DNA of 64,000 bases from contig JADJPE010000005.1 of the NCBI GenBank assembly GCA_016713425.1, positions 2,170,001 through 2,234,000 of the forward strand, in the 5' to 3' direction. The DNA is from Deltaproteobacteria bacterium (GTDB taxonomy: Bacteria > Myxococcota > Kuafuiibacteriia > Kuafuiibacteriales > Kuafuiibacteriaceae). Within the stretch, counting starts at the first letter, position 1. Each line of letters opens with the position of its first letter. Under the pieces are notes generated by a model. That model did not search any database and was not told the DNA's origin. It was given only the letters and a program-made list of their open reading frames with translations. The translations under genes were made by a program, and so were the position numbers. This document shows positions 52,694 through 61,759 of this stretch, piece by piece.

Positions 52694-55600
52694 TCAGTCG
52701 TTTACGTCTTCGTATTCGTCTCCGTGTCCGCCTCCGTGATCGTGTCCGTCTCCGCGTTCGTCTTCGTCCTCATATTCGTCGATGGTGCGATGCGCCGAGG
52801 TATCGTGACCGGTGGTGCGGCTCGGGCCATCGGCGTCCATTCCGATGCGAACGAGGTCGATCAAAGCTTGGGTGCTCAGTCGGGCGGCTTTGTCAGCACC
52901 GTCGAGGATTCCGTCTGCGAGTGCGGTCTTGCTTTCGTGGAGTCCAAGAACCGCCTCTTCGATGGTACCTTGTGCGATCAATCGAACGACCGTGACGGGC
53001 TTTGTTTGCCCAATGCGATGCGTGCGATCCGTGGCTTGGTTTTCGACGGCTGGGTTCCACCAAGGGTCTAGATGAAAAACGTAGTCCGCTCCGGTCAGGT
53101 TGAGACCGGTGCCTCCGGCCTTGAGTGAGATCAGGAAGAGATCGGCGGCTTGGTTGTGCCACGCCCGCACGAGCTCGGGGCGAGCTGCGGCGGGTGTCTT
53201 TCCGTCGAGATAGAGGTAAGGCACCTTCTGAAGATCGAGGTCCGCGCGGACGAGCGCGAGGAGCCCGGTGAATTGGCTGAAGATCAGCGCGCGCTGTCCG
53301 CGTTGCTTGAGCTCGTCGATGAAGGCCATCAACCGCTTTAGCTTGGACGATCGTCCACGGTACGTCGGGACGACCAGCATCGGATGGCACGCGAGGCGAC
53401 GAAGGCGGGTGAGGGCGGCAAAGATCTGGATTCGTGCCTGCGCCTCGTCCTGCTTCTCCACCAGTTCGCCGAGCGCTTCGGCGCGGGCCGTGTCGTAGAG
53501 CTGCGACTCCATCTTGGAGAGCACGATCGGCTCGACGACTTCGGTGCAGGGCGGGAGCTCGGGCGCAACCACTTCTTTGGTGCGCCGCAAAAGGAACGGG
53601 CGCAAGCGCTCCGAGAGGGCGCGAAGACGCTCGACGTCGCGGCGCCGCTCGATGGGGAGCGCGAAGCGGTCCTTGAAGTGTTCCCATGACCCGAGGAGAC
53701 CCGGTGAGACGACGGAGAAGATGCTCCAGAGCTCGCCCAAGTGATTCTCGATCGGCGTGCCGGTGAGCGCGAGCCGCCAGCGCGCCTTGAGTGATCGAGC
53801 GGCCCGCGCCCGCTGGGTATGCGAGTTCTTGATGGCTTGTGCTTCGTCGAGCACGACGATGTCGAAGTCGACATTGGCCAAGACTTCGCGGTCGATCGCC
53901 AGAATGTCGTACGACGTCACGAGAACGTCGTCGGCCCTAAGGTATTGGAGCAAGCGTGTCCGGTCCGGACCTCGATAGAGTTGGGGGGCGAGAGCGGGCG
54001 CGAATCGTCGGATCTCGTCGACCCAGTTGGGGCCGACCGAAGTGGGCGCGACCACGAGCGAGGGATGCTGAGTTTGCCGGTGGTTTGCGAGCAGCAGGGT
54101 GATGGTCTGAATCGTCTTTCCGAGTCCCATGTCGTCGGCGAGACATCCGCCGGCGCCCCACGCCGACAAGCGGGCAAGCCACGCATAACCATCGACCTGG
54201 TAGTTGCGCAGCGTGGCGTTCAGATCGCCCGGGACGGCGGGTTCGGTCTGACGGGCCGACTTGATCCGCTTTCGTAGAGCGCGCCACTCGGCGTCGACCG
54301 CGATCTTGCCGACATCGAGCGCATCGATCGTCTCAAGCGAGGCTCCGGCGACCGCAAGGATCTTGTCCTGGCCGGTGCCTTGAACGAAGGCCACGTCGTC
54401 GATCGTGCGGAGCTGCGCCGCGAGCGAGGCTTCGATCCGCGCGTATCGATTTGGGCTGACCTCGACGTATCGTTGCCCTGAGCGTGCGGCCTCGAGCAGC
54501 TTCAAGAGCGAGATCACCTCGCCGTCGACCTCGAGCTTTCCCTGGACGCCGAACCAGTTCTCCAGGCGATCCACGCGAAGACGAAGATCTTGCGCCGACG
54601 TGGTGCTCGTTCGCCAAGGTGTTGCGTCGTCTGGCCATTCTACCCGGACCTCTTCGGCCAGCTCTCTCGCTGCGTGCACGACATCGAGCGCTTGCTCGGG
54701 CGTGGCGAGCGTCCACTCGAATCTCTCGGACGCTCGACCCTGAACGCCAAGGCCGTGCCGATCCCCAACACCGCCCTCATCTCCAACGATGGCCTTATCT
54801 CCAACGATGGCCATGTCTCCAACGCCAGCCTTGTTTCCAACGCCGACCTCGTTTCCAACGCCGACCTCGTTTCCAACGCCGGCCTCGTTTCCAACCCCAC
54901 GCTCGTCTCGGAGCCCGAGTCCGAGGCGCTGGGTGGTCGCCCGTGCGCGTTCGCGCTCTAGCCGCAGGTTGCGGCGGGCAAAGATTCGATGATCGCCAAT
55001 GTACGAGAAGACGGCGACGGGGCCATGGCCGGGCAGGTATTCGTGACCGGCGATCGGTCGCATGAGCATCGTCGCCCGAAGTCCCGGGCCGTGGGGCTCG
55101 AGGCGCAAGACGGGAACGGTGGCGGACGCATGTTCGTGCCCGCGAAGCGCGTCGGGGAGCTCGACTCGAACCTCGCTCGAGAGCGAAGACAGGACGTCGG
55201 CGACTCGGTCGTGTGCTGCCTCAGGGACATCGCATCCGTACTGTGCGATCGCCGCGAAGACGCTTTGGGCCCGGCGGCTGAGCTGGAAGACGTCGAGCGT
55301 GTTGCCGTCGGGATCGAGGTACGCACCGACGTCTTCGTCGATCAGCCAGTCGGACACCACGGTCGGATCGCGCCGTCGGTTTCCGATCATCACGTCTATG
55401 TTGAGGTTCCCTCTTGCAATCTCGGCGCGGACGCCAACCGTGGTGCGACGAACGTGGATGCCTCGCTGTGGTTCGTCGAGTGAGAACACTCTCGGGTGGT
55501 CGATCAGTCGGTCGAGCAGGTGCCGCGCGGTTCCGGCTGCGACGAGGCTGGTGCCGAAGGCGCCGCGCAGGCTAAGTGCGTGGCGGTCGGCAATCAGCGT

Positions 55601-56725
55601 GTCGATGACCGCCCGATCGATCGCCTCGCTTTGGTCGCGGTGGCGCCCAAGCTGGTCGAGCGAGAGCTTCTTGCCCTTCGACCAAACGCCGCGCTTGGTC
55701 TTTTGTTGGAGCGCGGGCTGGACCTCGAGCGTCTCGTCGCGGATACGGACGCGCCACGCGAGGCGCTCGAGCTCCGTTTTCTCGGCCGTCGTGTGGCGGG
55801 GCACCGACTGAAAACTGCGCCCCGAGCTCTCGAGGTGATCCACGAAGCGAGTCCAACTTGGGACGGCCACGAGGGCCTCCATCTCCGCGCGGAGCGGAGA
55901 ACCGACCGTGTGGATGGCGTCGAGCAAGAGCTCGATCGTCGCACGCACATGCAGGCAGCCGCGTCCGCCGCCGTTTCCGACTCCGCTTGCGCTTCCGGGG
56001 CCGCGCGTGACTCCGCTGGTGCCTCCCGGGGCCGTGGTGCTGCTGCCGGTGCCACGGCACATGCACGTTGCGTAGATGAGACCTCGCTGCCGGCTGGTCA
56101 ATCCGATGTCGGCGATGATGTTCGACTCGAAGGTTCCGCCAGTGAGCACCGAGCGGAAGCGGGGTGGTGGATCGAGAACACTGATGGTCGCTTCTGTATG
56201 TTCTCCCGGCTCACGGTTGTCAGGCTCGGTGAGGATGCGCGCGAGGGCTCGGCGAAGCACCTGGTCGAGCTCCGCCATGTGCGGTTCTTCGACGGGCTCG
56301 TTCCAGCGCGTGACGCGCTCGAGCTCGACTCGTTTGGCGTGTGCGCATCGCGCCAAGTACTCGTGTGCGGCCTTCTTGAGACGTTCGCCGCAGTGGTAGA
56401 GGCGCATCGGAAGTTCGGCGTGGAGGCACTGGCGGACGGTCAGGTCTTGGAGATCATGCCAGATGTGTCGCGGGACCCAGGGGCGTAGCCGCTGCGCGGG
56501 CGCGGTGACGCTGCCCAGGATCTGCCGAGACCCCGCCCATTCGATCATGTGGGCTGGCTGAGGGGGCGGCGCGTCTGAATATGCGTTCAGCGTGAATGCG
56601 TGCCCGCGCGATCGTGGCAGCGGCGATGTTCGCGGGCTCGGGGCGGGGCGGGGCGATCGGTGCGCTTCTTCGGGACCCATCGGTTGCGGGCGCGTCGATT
56701 CGCCCATCTTATCTTCCTGGGCCAT
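52694..56725 (-). CDS. SNF2-family helicase with SWIM zinc finger
   Basis: 1,343 residues from ATG 56725; the longer frame would run into rnpB. A SWIM zinc finger at ~220-260 is read as CMC...CLH, its two halves held apart by a ~30-residue Gly/Ser/Thr insertion. The DEAD-like ATPase follows: DDMGLGKTIQTITLLL (~860), VVLDEAQAIKN (DEAQ, ~955), LALTGTPIENHLGELWSIFS. The helicase C part has ALIFSQFTGLLALV, LISLKAGGTGLNLTGADYVF and TDRTHRIGQTKPV. Thus a double-stranded-DNA translocase of the bacterial Rad54/HepA type. An 18-bp repeat (54762-54905) adds a GVGNEV-type linker, and the C-terminus is a Glu/Asp/His-rich tail. The cellular role is unknown; SWIM/SNF2 proteins occur in housekeeping and in defence loci. 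Confidence 0.9.
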   Translation of the reverse strand: MAQEDKMGESTRPQPMGPEEAHRSPRPAPSPRTSPLPRSRGHAFTLNAYSDAPPPQPAHMIEWAGSRQILGSVTAPAQRLRPWVPRHIWHDLQDLTVRQCLHAELPMRLYHCGERLKKAAHEYLARCAHAKRVELERVTRWNEPVEEPHMAELDQVLRRALARILTEPDNREPGEHTEATISVLDPPPRFRSVLTGGTFESNIIADIGLTSRQRGLIYATCMCRGTGSSTTAPGGTSGVTRGPGSASGVGNGGGRGCLHVRATIELLLDAIHTVGSPLRAEMEALVAVPSWTRFVDHLESSGRSFQSVPRHTTAEKTELERLAWRVRIRDETLEVQPALQQKTKRGVWSKGKKLSLDQLGRHRDQSEAIDRAVIDTLIADRHALSLRGAFGTSLVAAGTARHLLDRLIDHPRVFSLDEPQRGIHVRRTTVGVRAEIARGNLNIDVMIGNRRRDPTVVSDWLIDEDVGAYLDPDGNTLDVFQLSRRAQSVFAAIAQYGCDVPEAAHDRVADVLSSLSSEVRVELPDALRGHEHASATVPVLRLEPHGPGLRATMLMRPIAGHEYLPGHGPVAVFSYIGDHRIFARRNLRLERERARATTQRLGLGLRDERGVGNEAGVGNEVGVGNEVGVGNKAGVGDMAIVGDKAIVGDEGGVGDRHGLGVQGRASERFEWTLATPEQALDVVHAARELAEEVRVEWPDDATPWRTSTTSAQDLRLRVDRLENWFGVQGKLEVDGEVISLLKLLEAARSGQRYVEVSPNRYARIEASLAAQLRTIDDVAFVQGTGQDKILAVAGASLETIDALDVGKIAVDAEWRALRKRIKSARQTEPAVPGDLNATLRNYQVDGYAWLARLSAWGAGGCLADDMGLGKTIQTITLLLANHRQTQHPSLVVAPTSVGPNWVDEIRRFAPALAPQLYRGPDRTRLLQYLRADDVLVTSYDILAIDREVLANVDFDIVVLDEAQAIKNSHTQRARAARSLKARWRLALTGTPIENHLGELWSIFSVVSPGLLGSWEHFKDRFALPIERRRDVERLRALSERLRPFLLRRTKEVVAPELPPCTEVVEPIVLSKMESQLYDTARAEALGELVEKQDEAQARIQIFAALTRLRRLACHPMLVVPTYRGRSSKLKRLMAFIDELKQRGQRALIFSQFTGLLALVRADLDLQKVPYLYLDGKTPAAARPELVRAWHNQAADLFLISLKAGGTGLNLTGADYVFHLDPWWNPAVENQATDRTHRIGQTKPVTVVRLIAQGTIEEAVLGLHESKTALADGILDGADKAARLSTQALIDLVRIGMDADGPSRTTGHDTSAHRTIDEYEDEDERGDGHDHGGGHGDEYEDVND
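54762..54905 (-). repeat. 18-bp tandem coding repeat, eight units
   Basis: Eight units of 18 bp (plus strand GTTTCCAACGCCGACCTC and variants) encode GVGNEV, GVGNKA, GVGDMA, IVGDKA and similar hexapeptides in the region before the ATPase of the SNF2 protein. Two adjacent units (54834-54869) are identical. Confidence 0.95.
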
Positions 56726-56794
56726 GATCTTCGATTCGTAGGCGAGCGAGATGCACCAAGACAATCGATTTGATGCCGAGGATCGACGGCATCG

Positions 56795-57216
56795 AAGGTT
56801 CGCCGCGCCCGCGCGGCTGTAAGCCGAGTTCTGTCCCCGCACCGAAGTGCGGTTGCGACCATTCCTCTAGGCGCTTCGTTGCCGAAGCGCTCAAGCAGCC
56901 ATACCCGGATCCTCTGAGCGGGCAACTCATGGGCTCATCCGAAGACCAGCCCGCGGATCTCTATTCGGCCTTGCTTCGGGTGGGGTTTGCCGTGCCGCCC
57001 GTGTCACCACGCGCGCGGTGCGCTCTTACCGCACCGGTTCGCCCTTACCCCGTCCCCGGCCCAAACGCCGGCTGAGGGGCGGTATGTTTTCTGTGGCACT
57101 TTCCTGCAAGTTTCCTCGACTGGCCGTTAACCAGCACCCTGCCCTACGAAGCTCGGACTTTCCTCCCGCGGTCCGAAGACCGCCAGCGGTCGCTCGCCTC
57201 GCTGACGCGACGAACG
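56795..57216 (-). ncRNA. rnpB: RNase P RNA
   Basis: On the minus strand the universally conserved parts appear in order: GAGGAAAGTCCGAGCTTC, AGGGCAGGGTGCTGGTTAA, the GTGCCACAGAAAACATACCG block, AAACCCCACCCGAAGCAAGG and GACAGAACTCGGCTTACAG. The 5' end GTTCGTCGCG (from 57215) pairs with CGCGGCGAAC near 56807-56798 to close helix P1, which sets the limits to within a few bases. Length ~420 nt suits a bacterial type A RNA, the ribozyme that removes tRNA 5' leaders. Confidence 0.95.
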
Positions 57217-57254
57217 GCGCATCATCGAAGAGCCTGTTCGGGCCCGTCAAGTCA

Positions 57255-58898
57255 TCAAGGTTCAGGCAGGCAGAAATTTGCGAAGAGCCGTGAGCCGTCC
57301 GACAGCTCGTCGTATTCCATCACGCTGCACTCGAACTGAGCGGGACAGTCGGCGTCGGTCGTGCAAATCCCCGTGCAGATGCCGAGCGTGGTTTCGCAGA
57401 AGCCGTCCTCGCATTCATTGGCGCTCGAGCATGGGGCCCCGACCATCTTGTTGCCCAGCGATCCGTCGACTCGGATGCACGCATTGACGACGTTCACGGC
57501 CCAGCGCGAACACGGCGTCGTGGCGGACAAACAAACGCTGTAGTCGACCGGGGCGCATATCTCGCTCGACCCGCAGTTTGCCGTGCTTCGGCACAGGTCG
57601 CCGCACCGTCCCGACCCGTAGCACACGCCACTTTGGCAATCGGCATCGCTCGAGCATGTGGTTCCACCCGGCAGACCTGCGCTCGTACCGACGCAAGCGG
57701 CGATGTACTGGTTGGCGGCATGCTCGATCCAGCGGCAGTCGTTCGACGAGCCGCAATCACCGTTGCGCGCACACGTGTCGACGCAAAGCCCGGGCGCGTA
57801 AGGACAGAAGTTCGACTTGCAGTCGAGGCCGCTCTCACAAAACGCGCCCGTATTTTCCGTGAACGTTGCGTCGTTGAAGAGCTCCGCCGACAAACACATC
57901 TTCGCGCCGTGAAGATCGTAGCAGGTGAACGCCGCTGGACACTCGGACGCTCCGCCGCAAGCCTCGATGCAGCGCTTGCCAATGTTTCCCTCGAAGTCGA
58001 AGCATGTGCCCGATGCGCAATCGCTGTCCTTCGTGCAGCTTTCGTTGAGGGCGGCGCCTTCAGGCGGCGCGACGACACACTTGCCGGTGGACGGATCGCA
58101 CACGGTTTCCGAAGGCGTGCTGCCGCAGTCCAAGCCGCCCTCCTGCCCGCACCCGGGGACGCACACGTTGTTCTCGCACACCTCGTCCGGGGGGTCGCAT
58201 TCGGTGTCCTGGCTACAGGCCGTCGGGGGATCGACGATCGCTACGCATCGACCGTGCGCGGTGTCGCAGCGTGTCGCGTCGCCGCAGACGACCGGTGAAC
58301 CGGCGGCCCCACATCCAGGTACGCATGCGGCGTTCTCGCATACCGAGAGAGGAGGATTGCAGCCGGCGTCGCTCGCACATGCGGTGTTGGCGATCTTGCA
58401 TTCACCGTCGATGCAGACCTTGGGATCGTCGCAGTCGTAGACGCTCAGGCACTCCACGCAGAAACCGCGCGATGTATTGCATCGTTGGTCGATGACTTCA
58501 CAGGTGGCGTCGACGGCGCAGGTTCGCGCACCGACTTCGCACTGCCCAAGGCTGAGATTGCAACGGGCGTTCGGAGCGCAGTCCGTGTCCTCATCGCACG
58601 TCCCGGTGCTTGCCTCTTCACACTGGTGGGAGGCCAGATTGCAGATCATGCCTTCGGCGCAGTCGTCGGTGGTATCGCAGTCGCCGACGTCGGGCGTCTT
58701 TTCGACGCATTGCCCGTTCACGCAGACCTGTCCATCGGGGCACGAGCCCTCGTCTCGGCAGACGGGTCCGGCGGCGCCTTGCTCGGTGCAAGCCATCGAC
58801 AGGAAGGTGAGCGCGACGGATGCGATGTAGGCGGCCGACGCGCCGGAAGGCCACCGCGCCCGCGCGCGGAGCCGATTTTCTCGATAAATAACGGGCAC
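57255..58898 (-). CDS. Cys-rich (Dickkopf/EGF-like repeat) lipoprotein
   Basis: About 547 residues from GTG 58898; GTG 58931 is a possible longer start. A basic segment and a hydrophobic core end in a lipobox LTFLSMAC. The rest contains roughly twelve Cys-rich units of the form CxxDxxCxxxxxCxxxxxxC (DDCAEGMICNLASHQCEE, DTDCAPNARCNLSLGQC, DADCQSGVCYGSGRC). These are disulfide-bonded modules common in exported proteins of Myxococcota. The N-terminal module of the Pal lipoprotein at 1326 is of the same type. No enzymatic motif is present; an adhesive or structural surface role is inferred. Its stop is only 38 bp from rnpB. Confidence 0.8.
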   Translation of the reverse strand: MPVIYRENRLRARARWPSGASAAYIASVALTFLSMACTEQGAAGPVCRDEGSCPDGQVCVNGQCVEKTPDVGDCDTTDDCAEGMICNLASHQCEEASTGTCDEDTDCAPNARCNLSLGQCEVGARTCAVDATCEVIDQRCNTSRGFCVECLSVYDCDDPKVCIDGECKIANTACASDAGCNPPLSVCENAACVPGCGAAGSPVVCGDATRCDTAHGRCVAIVDPPTACSQDTECDPPDEVCENNVCVPGCGQEGGLDCGSTPSETVCDPSTGKCVVAPPEGAALNESCTKDSDCASGTCFDFEGNIGKRCIEACGGASECPAAFTCYDLHGAKMCLSAELFNDATFTENTGAFCESGLDCKSNFCPYAPGLCVDTCARNGDCGSSNDCRWIEHAANQYIAACVGTSAGLPGGTTCSSDADCQSGVCYGSGRCGDLCRSTANCGSSEICAPVDYSVCLSATTPCSRWAVNVVNACIRVDGSLGNKMVGAPCSSANECEDGFCETTLGICTGICTTDADCPAQFECSVMEYDELSDGSRLFANFCLPEP

Positions 58899-59075
58899 GT
58901 GTGAAGCCCAGTATCTGAGGACGACGCCCACGTGTCGAGCCGCTGCGCCACCTGGCTCCTGGACCGATGGTTTAGGGGGCGCGAATTCGCTAGGAATTTG
59001 CGACGCCCACGACTAGGCTCGCGCCGCGCTGGCCGCCCTTTGGGTTGAGCAGCCGATTTGCCTCAGGTTTTAGCC

Positions 59076-61115
59076 ATGCGTCCTGAATCGTACAGCCTTC
59101 TCTACCTGATCCCGCTACTCCCGCTCATCGGTGCGGCGACGCTCACACTGGTTGGGGCGCGCTTGCCGAAAGCGCTGGTGGTGCTCGTCGCACTCGGCGG
59201 CTCGCTCGGCGCCTTCGCGGCAAGCATTGCGTCCACGTGGGTGTTCTACCGGCTGCAAGAGACCCCGCTCGAGGCCGTGTTGTGGGAATGGATTGCGGTT
59301 GGGCGCTACACGTTTGATTTCACCCTTGGGTTCGATGCCCTCACGAGCGCGCTCATCTTGGTCGTGACCGGTGTCGGCTTCCTCATCCACGTGTACTCGG
59401 TGGGGTACATGAAGGAAGATCCTGGTTTCTTCCGCTATTTCGCGTATCTGAACTTCTTCATCTTCGCGATGAGCATCCTCGCGCTCGGGCGCTCGTTGCC
59501 CGTGATGTTCATCGGATGGGAGGGCGTTGGCCTCGCCTCATACTTGCTGATTGGTTTCTGGTACTCCGATCCCGAGAAGGCGCTTGCCGGGAAGAAAGCG
59601 TTCATCGTCAACCGCATTGGTGATTTCGGGTTCCTCATCGGCATCTTCACCCTGGTTGGGCTCTTTGGAACGGGCGACTTTCAGTTGCTGAAAGAGGCGG
59701 CGGCTGGGCTCCGCGACCTCGACGAGGTGCTCAAGATCGGAATCTTTGCCGGATACACGCCGCGCGCCGTCATCACGTTTGCCTGCTTGTCTCTTTTCGT
59801 CGGAGCTTGCGGCAAGAGTGCGCAGATCCCGCTCTACGTATGGCTCCCCGACGCGATGGCCGGTCCGACGCCGGTCTCGGCGCTCATACATGCCGCGACC
59901 ATGGTCACGGCGGGCGTCTACATGGTCGTGCGCCTAAACTTCTTCTTCAGCCCAAGCGTTGCGCCGATCGCGATGCACGTGATCGCGTGGGTTGGCGGGC
60001 TCACGGCGATCTTTGCTGCGAGCATTGGCTTGGCTCAGAACGACATCAAGAAGGTCCTGGCCTATTCGACCGTGTCGCAGCTTGGGTACATGTTCCTGGC
60101 GGCCGGACTCGGCGCGTACAGTGCGGCCGTGTTTCATCTCGTCACGCATGCCTTCTTCAAGGCCTGTTTGTTCCTCGGTTCGGGTGCGGTCATTCACGCG
60201 CTGCATGGTGAGCAGGACATGCGGCGGATGGGTGGCCTTCGTCGACCGCTTCCCGTCGTGTTCTGGACCTTCTTGATCTCGACTTTGGCTCTGGCCGGTG
60301 TCGCGCCGCTCGCCGGCTTCTTCTCGAAAGACGCGATCTTGGCTCGGGCCTTCGATGTCAGCCGTCCTCTCTGGATGCTCGGGTTCTTGGGCGCGGGGCT
60401 GACGGCGCTTTATATGGGTCGCCTCTTGGGCCTTACGTTCTTTGGCTCAGCTCGTTACAACGCTGCGCATGGCGCGGACGTTGGGCATGGCGCGGATGCT
60501 GCGCATGGCCATGGCACGGCCAAGGAAATTCATCTTCACAAGCCCGACCTCTGGATGCGCACGCCGCTCATCCTTCTTGGCGCGTTGGCCGCCGTCGCAG
60601 GCCTTTTGAATCTGCCCCATGTCTTTCATCTCGAAGGTGTCGCCGGCGGACACGCCCTAGAAACCCAATGGTTCGATCACTATCTGTCGTCGGTCGTCGG
60701 CGCCCCGCAGGTCCTGCTCGACGCGGGGATCGAGTGGTTGCTCATGGGCGTCTCCGTGGTCTGGGCTGTCTTCTGGTTGTTCGCTGGATATGCGATCTAC
60801 CGGCGAGGACCTTCGGCCACTCTCGAGCGCGCGACGCGTTCGGGCCCGGCTCGATGGGCGCACGTTGTGCTGCGTGAGAAGTGGTTCGTGGACGAAGTCT
60901 ATGAGTACGTCATCGTGATACCCGTCCGGACCATGGCCTCGTTCTTCGCCTTGTTTATCGATCCATTCGTGATCGATGGACTTTTCGTAAAGGGATCGGC
61001 GCTCGGCGTCCGCAGCTCGGGACGGGGTCTGAGCTGGCTTCAGACGGGCAACATCCAGTCCTACGCGACCGTCTTCGTCGTCGCCGTGGCAGCGATTATC
61101 CTGTGGGCGGTCTAG
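59076..61115 (+). CDS. nuoL: NADH-quinone oxidoreductase subunit L
   Basis: 679 residues from ATG 59076 (TTG 59058 would add six). A proton-pumping antiporter-like subunit of complex I with ~16 membrane helices. Signatures: MFIGWEGVGLASYLLIGFWY, KSAQIPLYVWLPDAMAGPTP followed by VSALIHAATMVTAG, and VLAYSTVSQLGYMFLAAG. The C-terminal lateral-helix region and last helix are present (NuoL-specific, absent from NuoM/N). A His/Gly/Ala-rich loop (~465-490) is encoded by a local repeat. Unusually, no other nuo gene flanks it: the next genes encode an outer-membrane-like protein and a pseudokinase. It may be a detached complex I gene or part of another ion-translocating complex. Confidence 0.9.
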   Translation: MRPESYSLLYLIPLLPLIGAATLTLVGARLPKALVVLVALGGSLGAFAASIASTWVFYRLQETPLEAVLWEWIAVGRYTFDFTLGFDALTSALILVVTGVGFLIHVYSVGYMKEDPGFFRYFAYLNFFIFAMSILALGRSLPVMFIGWEGVGLASYLLIGFWYSDPEKALAGKKAFIVNRIGDFGFLIGIFTLVGLFGTGDFQLLKEAAAGLRDLDEVLKIGIFAGYTPRAVITFACLSLFVGACGKSAQIPLYVWLPDAMAGPTPVSALIHAATMVTAGVYMVVRLNFFFSPSVAPIAMHVIAWVGGLTAIFAASIGLAQNDIKKVLAYSTVSQLGYMFLAAGLGAYSAAVFHLVTHAFFKACLFLGSGAVIHALHGEQDMRRMGGLRRPLPVVFWTFLISTLALAGVAPLAGFFSKDAILARAFDVSRPLWMLGFLGAGLTALYMGRLLGLTFFGSARYNAAHGADVGHGADAAHGHGTAKEIHLHKPDLWMRTPLILLGALAAVAGLLNLPHVFHLEGVAGGHALETQWFDHYLSSVVGAPQVLLDAGIEWLLMGVSVVWAVFWLFAGYAIYRRGPSATLERATRSGPARWAHVVLREKWFVDEVYEYVIVIPVRTMASFFALFIDPFVIDGLFVKGSALGVRSSGRGLSWLQTGNIQSYATVFVVAVAAIILWAV

Positions 61116-61759
61116 TCGCAGCTTTCAGTTCGGTCGCGCTGATTGCGACTTTGCTGTCGGGTCAGTCGACGACCGACGCGCGTGATGATGGCCTGCTCGC
61201 GGATCCGGCGCTCGAGCCCCCGCAGGGGATGGCCGTTGGGCTTGGCGTTCAGCGTCTTCATGACGACTTTGGTCTTACGCTCAGAGTCTCGACGCCGCGC
61301 ATGCTCGATGACCACCTTGCGATCGTGCTGGCGGGTGGTCTCGGTTGGTACCCCGATCTCCGTGCGTTGCCGGAAGACGTCGCCGACCAGAACTTTGGGG
61401 CATGGTCGATGTATGGCCACGCCCGTCTCGGCGTTGAGCTTTCGACGCGGGTATCGAACAGTGTGTCTCGGCTTTACGCCACGCTTGGCCCGAGTCTGCT
61501 CGTCCTTTCCGATCGACTCAGCACGAAGAAGTATGCCGTGGGGCTCTTCGGAGCGCTGGGCGGGGAGATCTTTGCGGGCGATGGCTTTCGTACCTATCCG
61601 ATGGCGCTGTTCTTTGAGCTTGGTGCGACCGCCCACGACGCGGCCGCCGACATCGCGAACCGATTCGGGCCGGTGGAGAAGACCGACACGACCGTGGACC
61701 GATCCATCGCGACCGGCCTGCTGATCGCCGGAGGGCTTCGTGTATATCTCTGGCGGTGA
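61103..61759 (+). CDS. Hypothetical exported, probably outer-membrane beta protein
   Basis: 218 residues from GTG 61103, overlapping the nuoL stop by 13 bp. A signal peptide (VAAFSSVALIATLLSG) precedes alternating hydrophobic/aromatic strands (HLAIVLAGGLGWYPDL, SMYGHARLGVELSTRV, RLYATLGPSLLVLS, YPMALFFELGATAHD) ending in Trp-Arg, which suggests a small beta-barrel. No family recognised. Overlaps on both sides tie it to nuoL and the pseudokinase gene. Confidence 0.6.
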   Translation: MGGLVAAFSSVALIATLLSGQSTTDARDDGLLADPALEPPQGMAVGLGVQRLHDDFGLTLRVSTPRMLDDHLAIVLAGGLGWYPDLRALPEDVADQNFGAWSMYGHARLGVELSTRVSNSVSRLYATLGPSLLVLSDRLSTKKYAVGLFGALGGEIFAGDGFRTYPMALFFELGATAHDAAADIANRFGPVEKTDTTVDRSIATGLLIAGGLRVYLWR

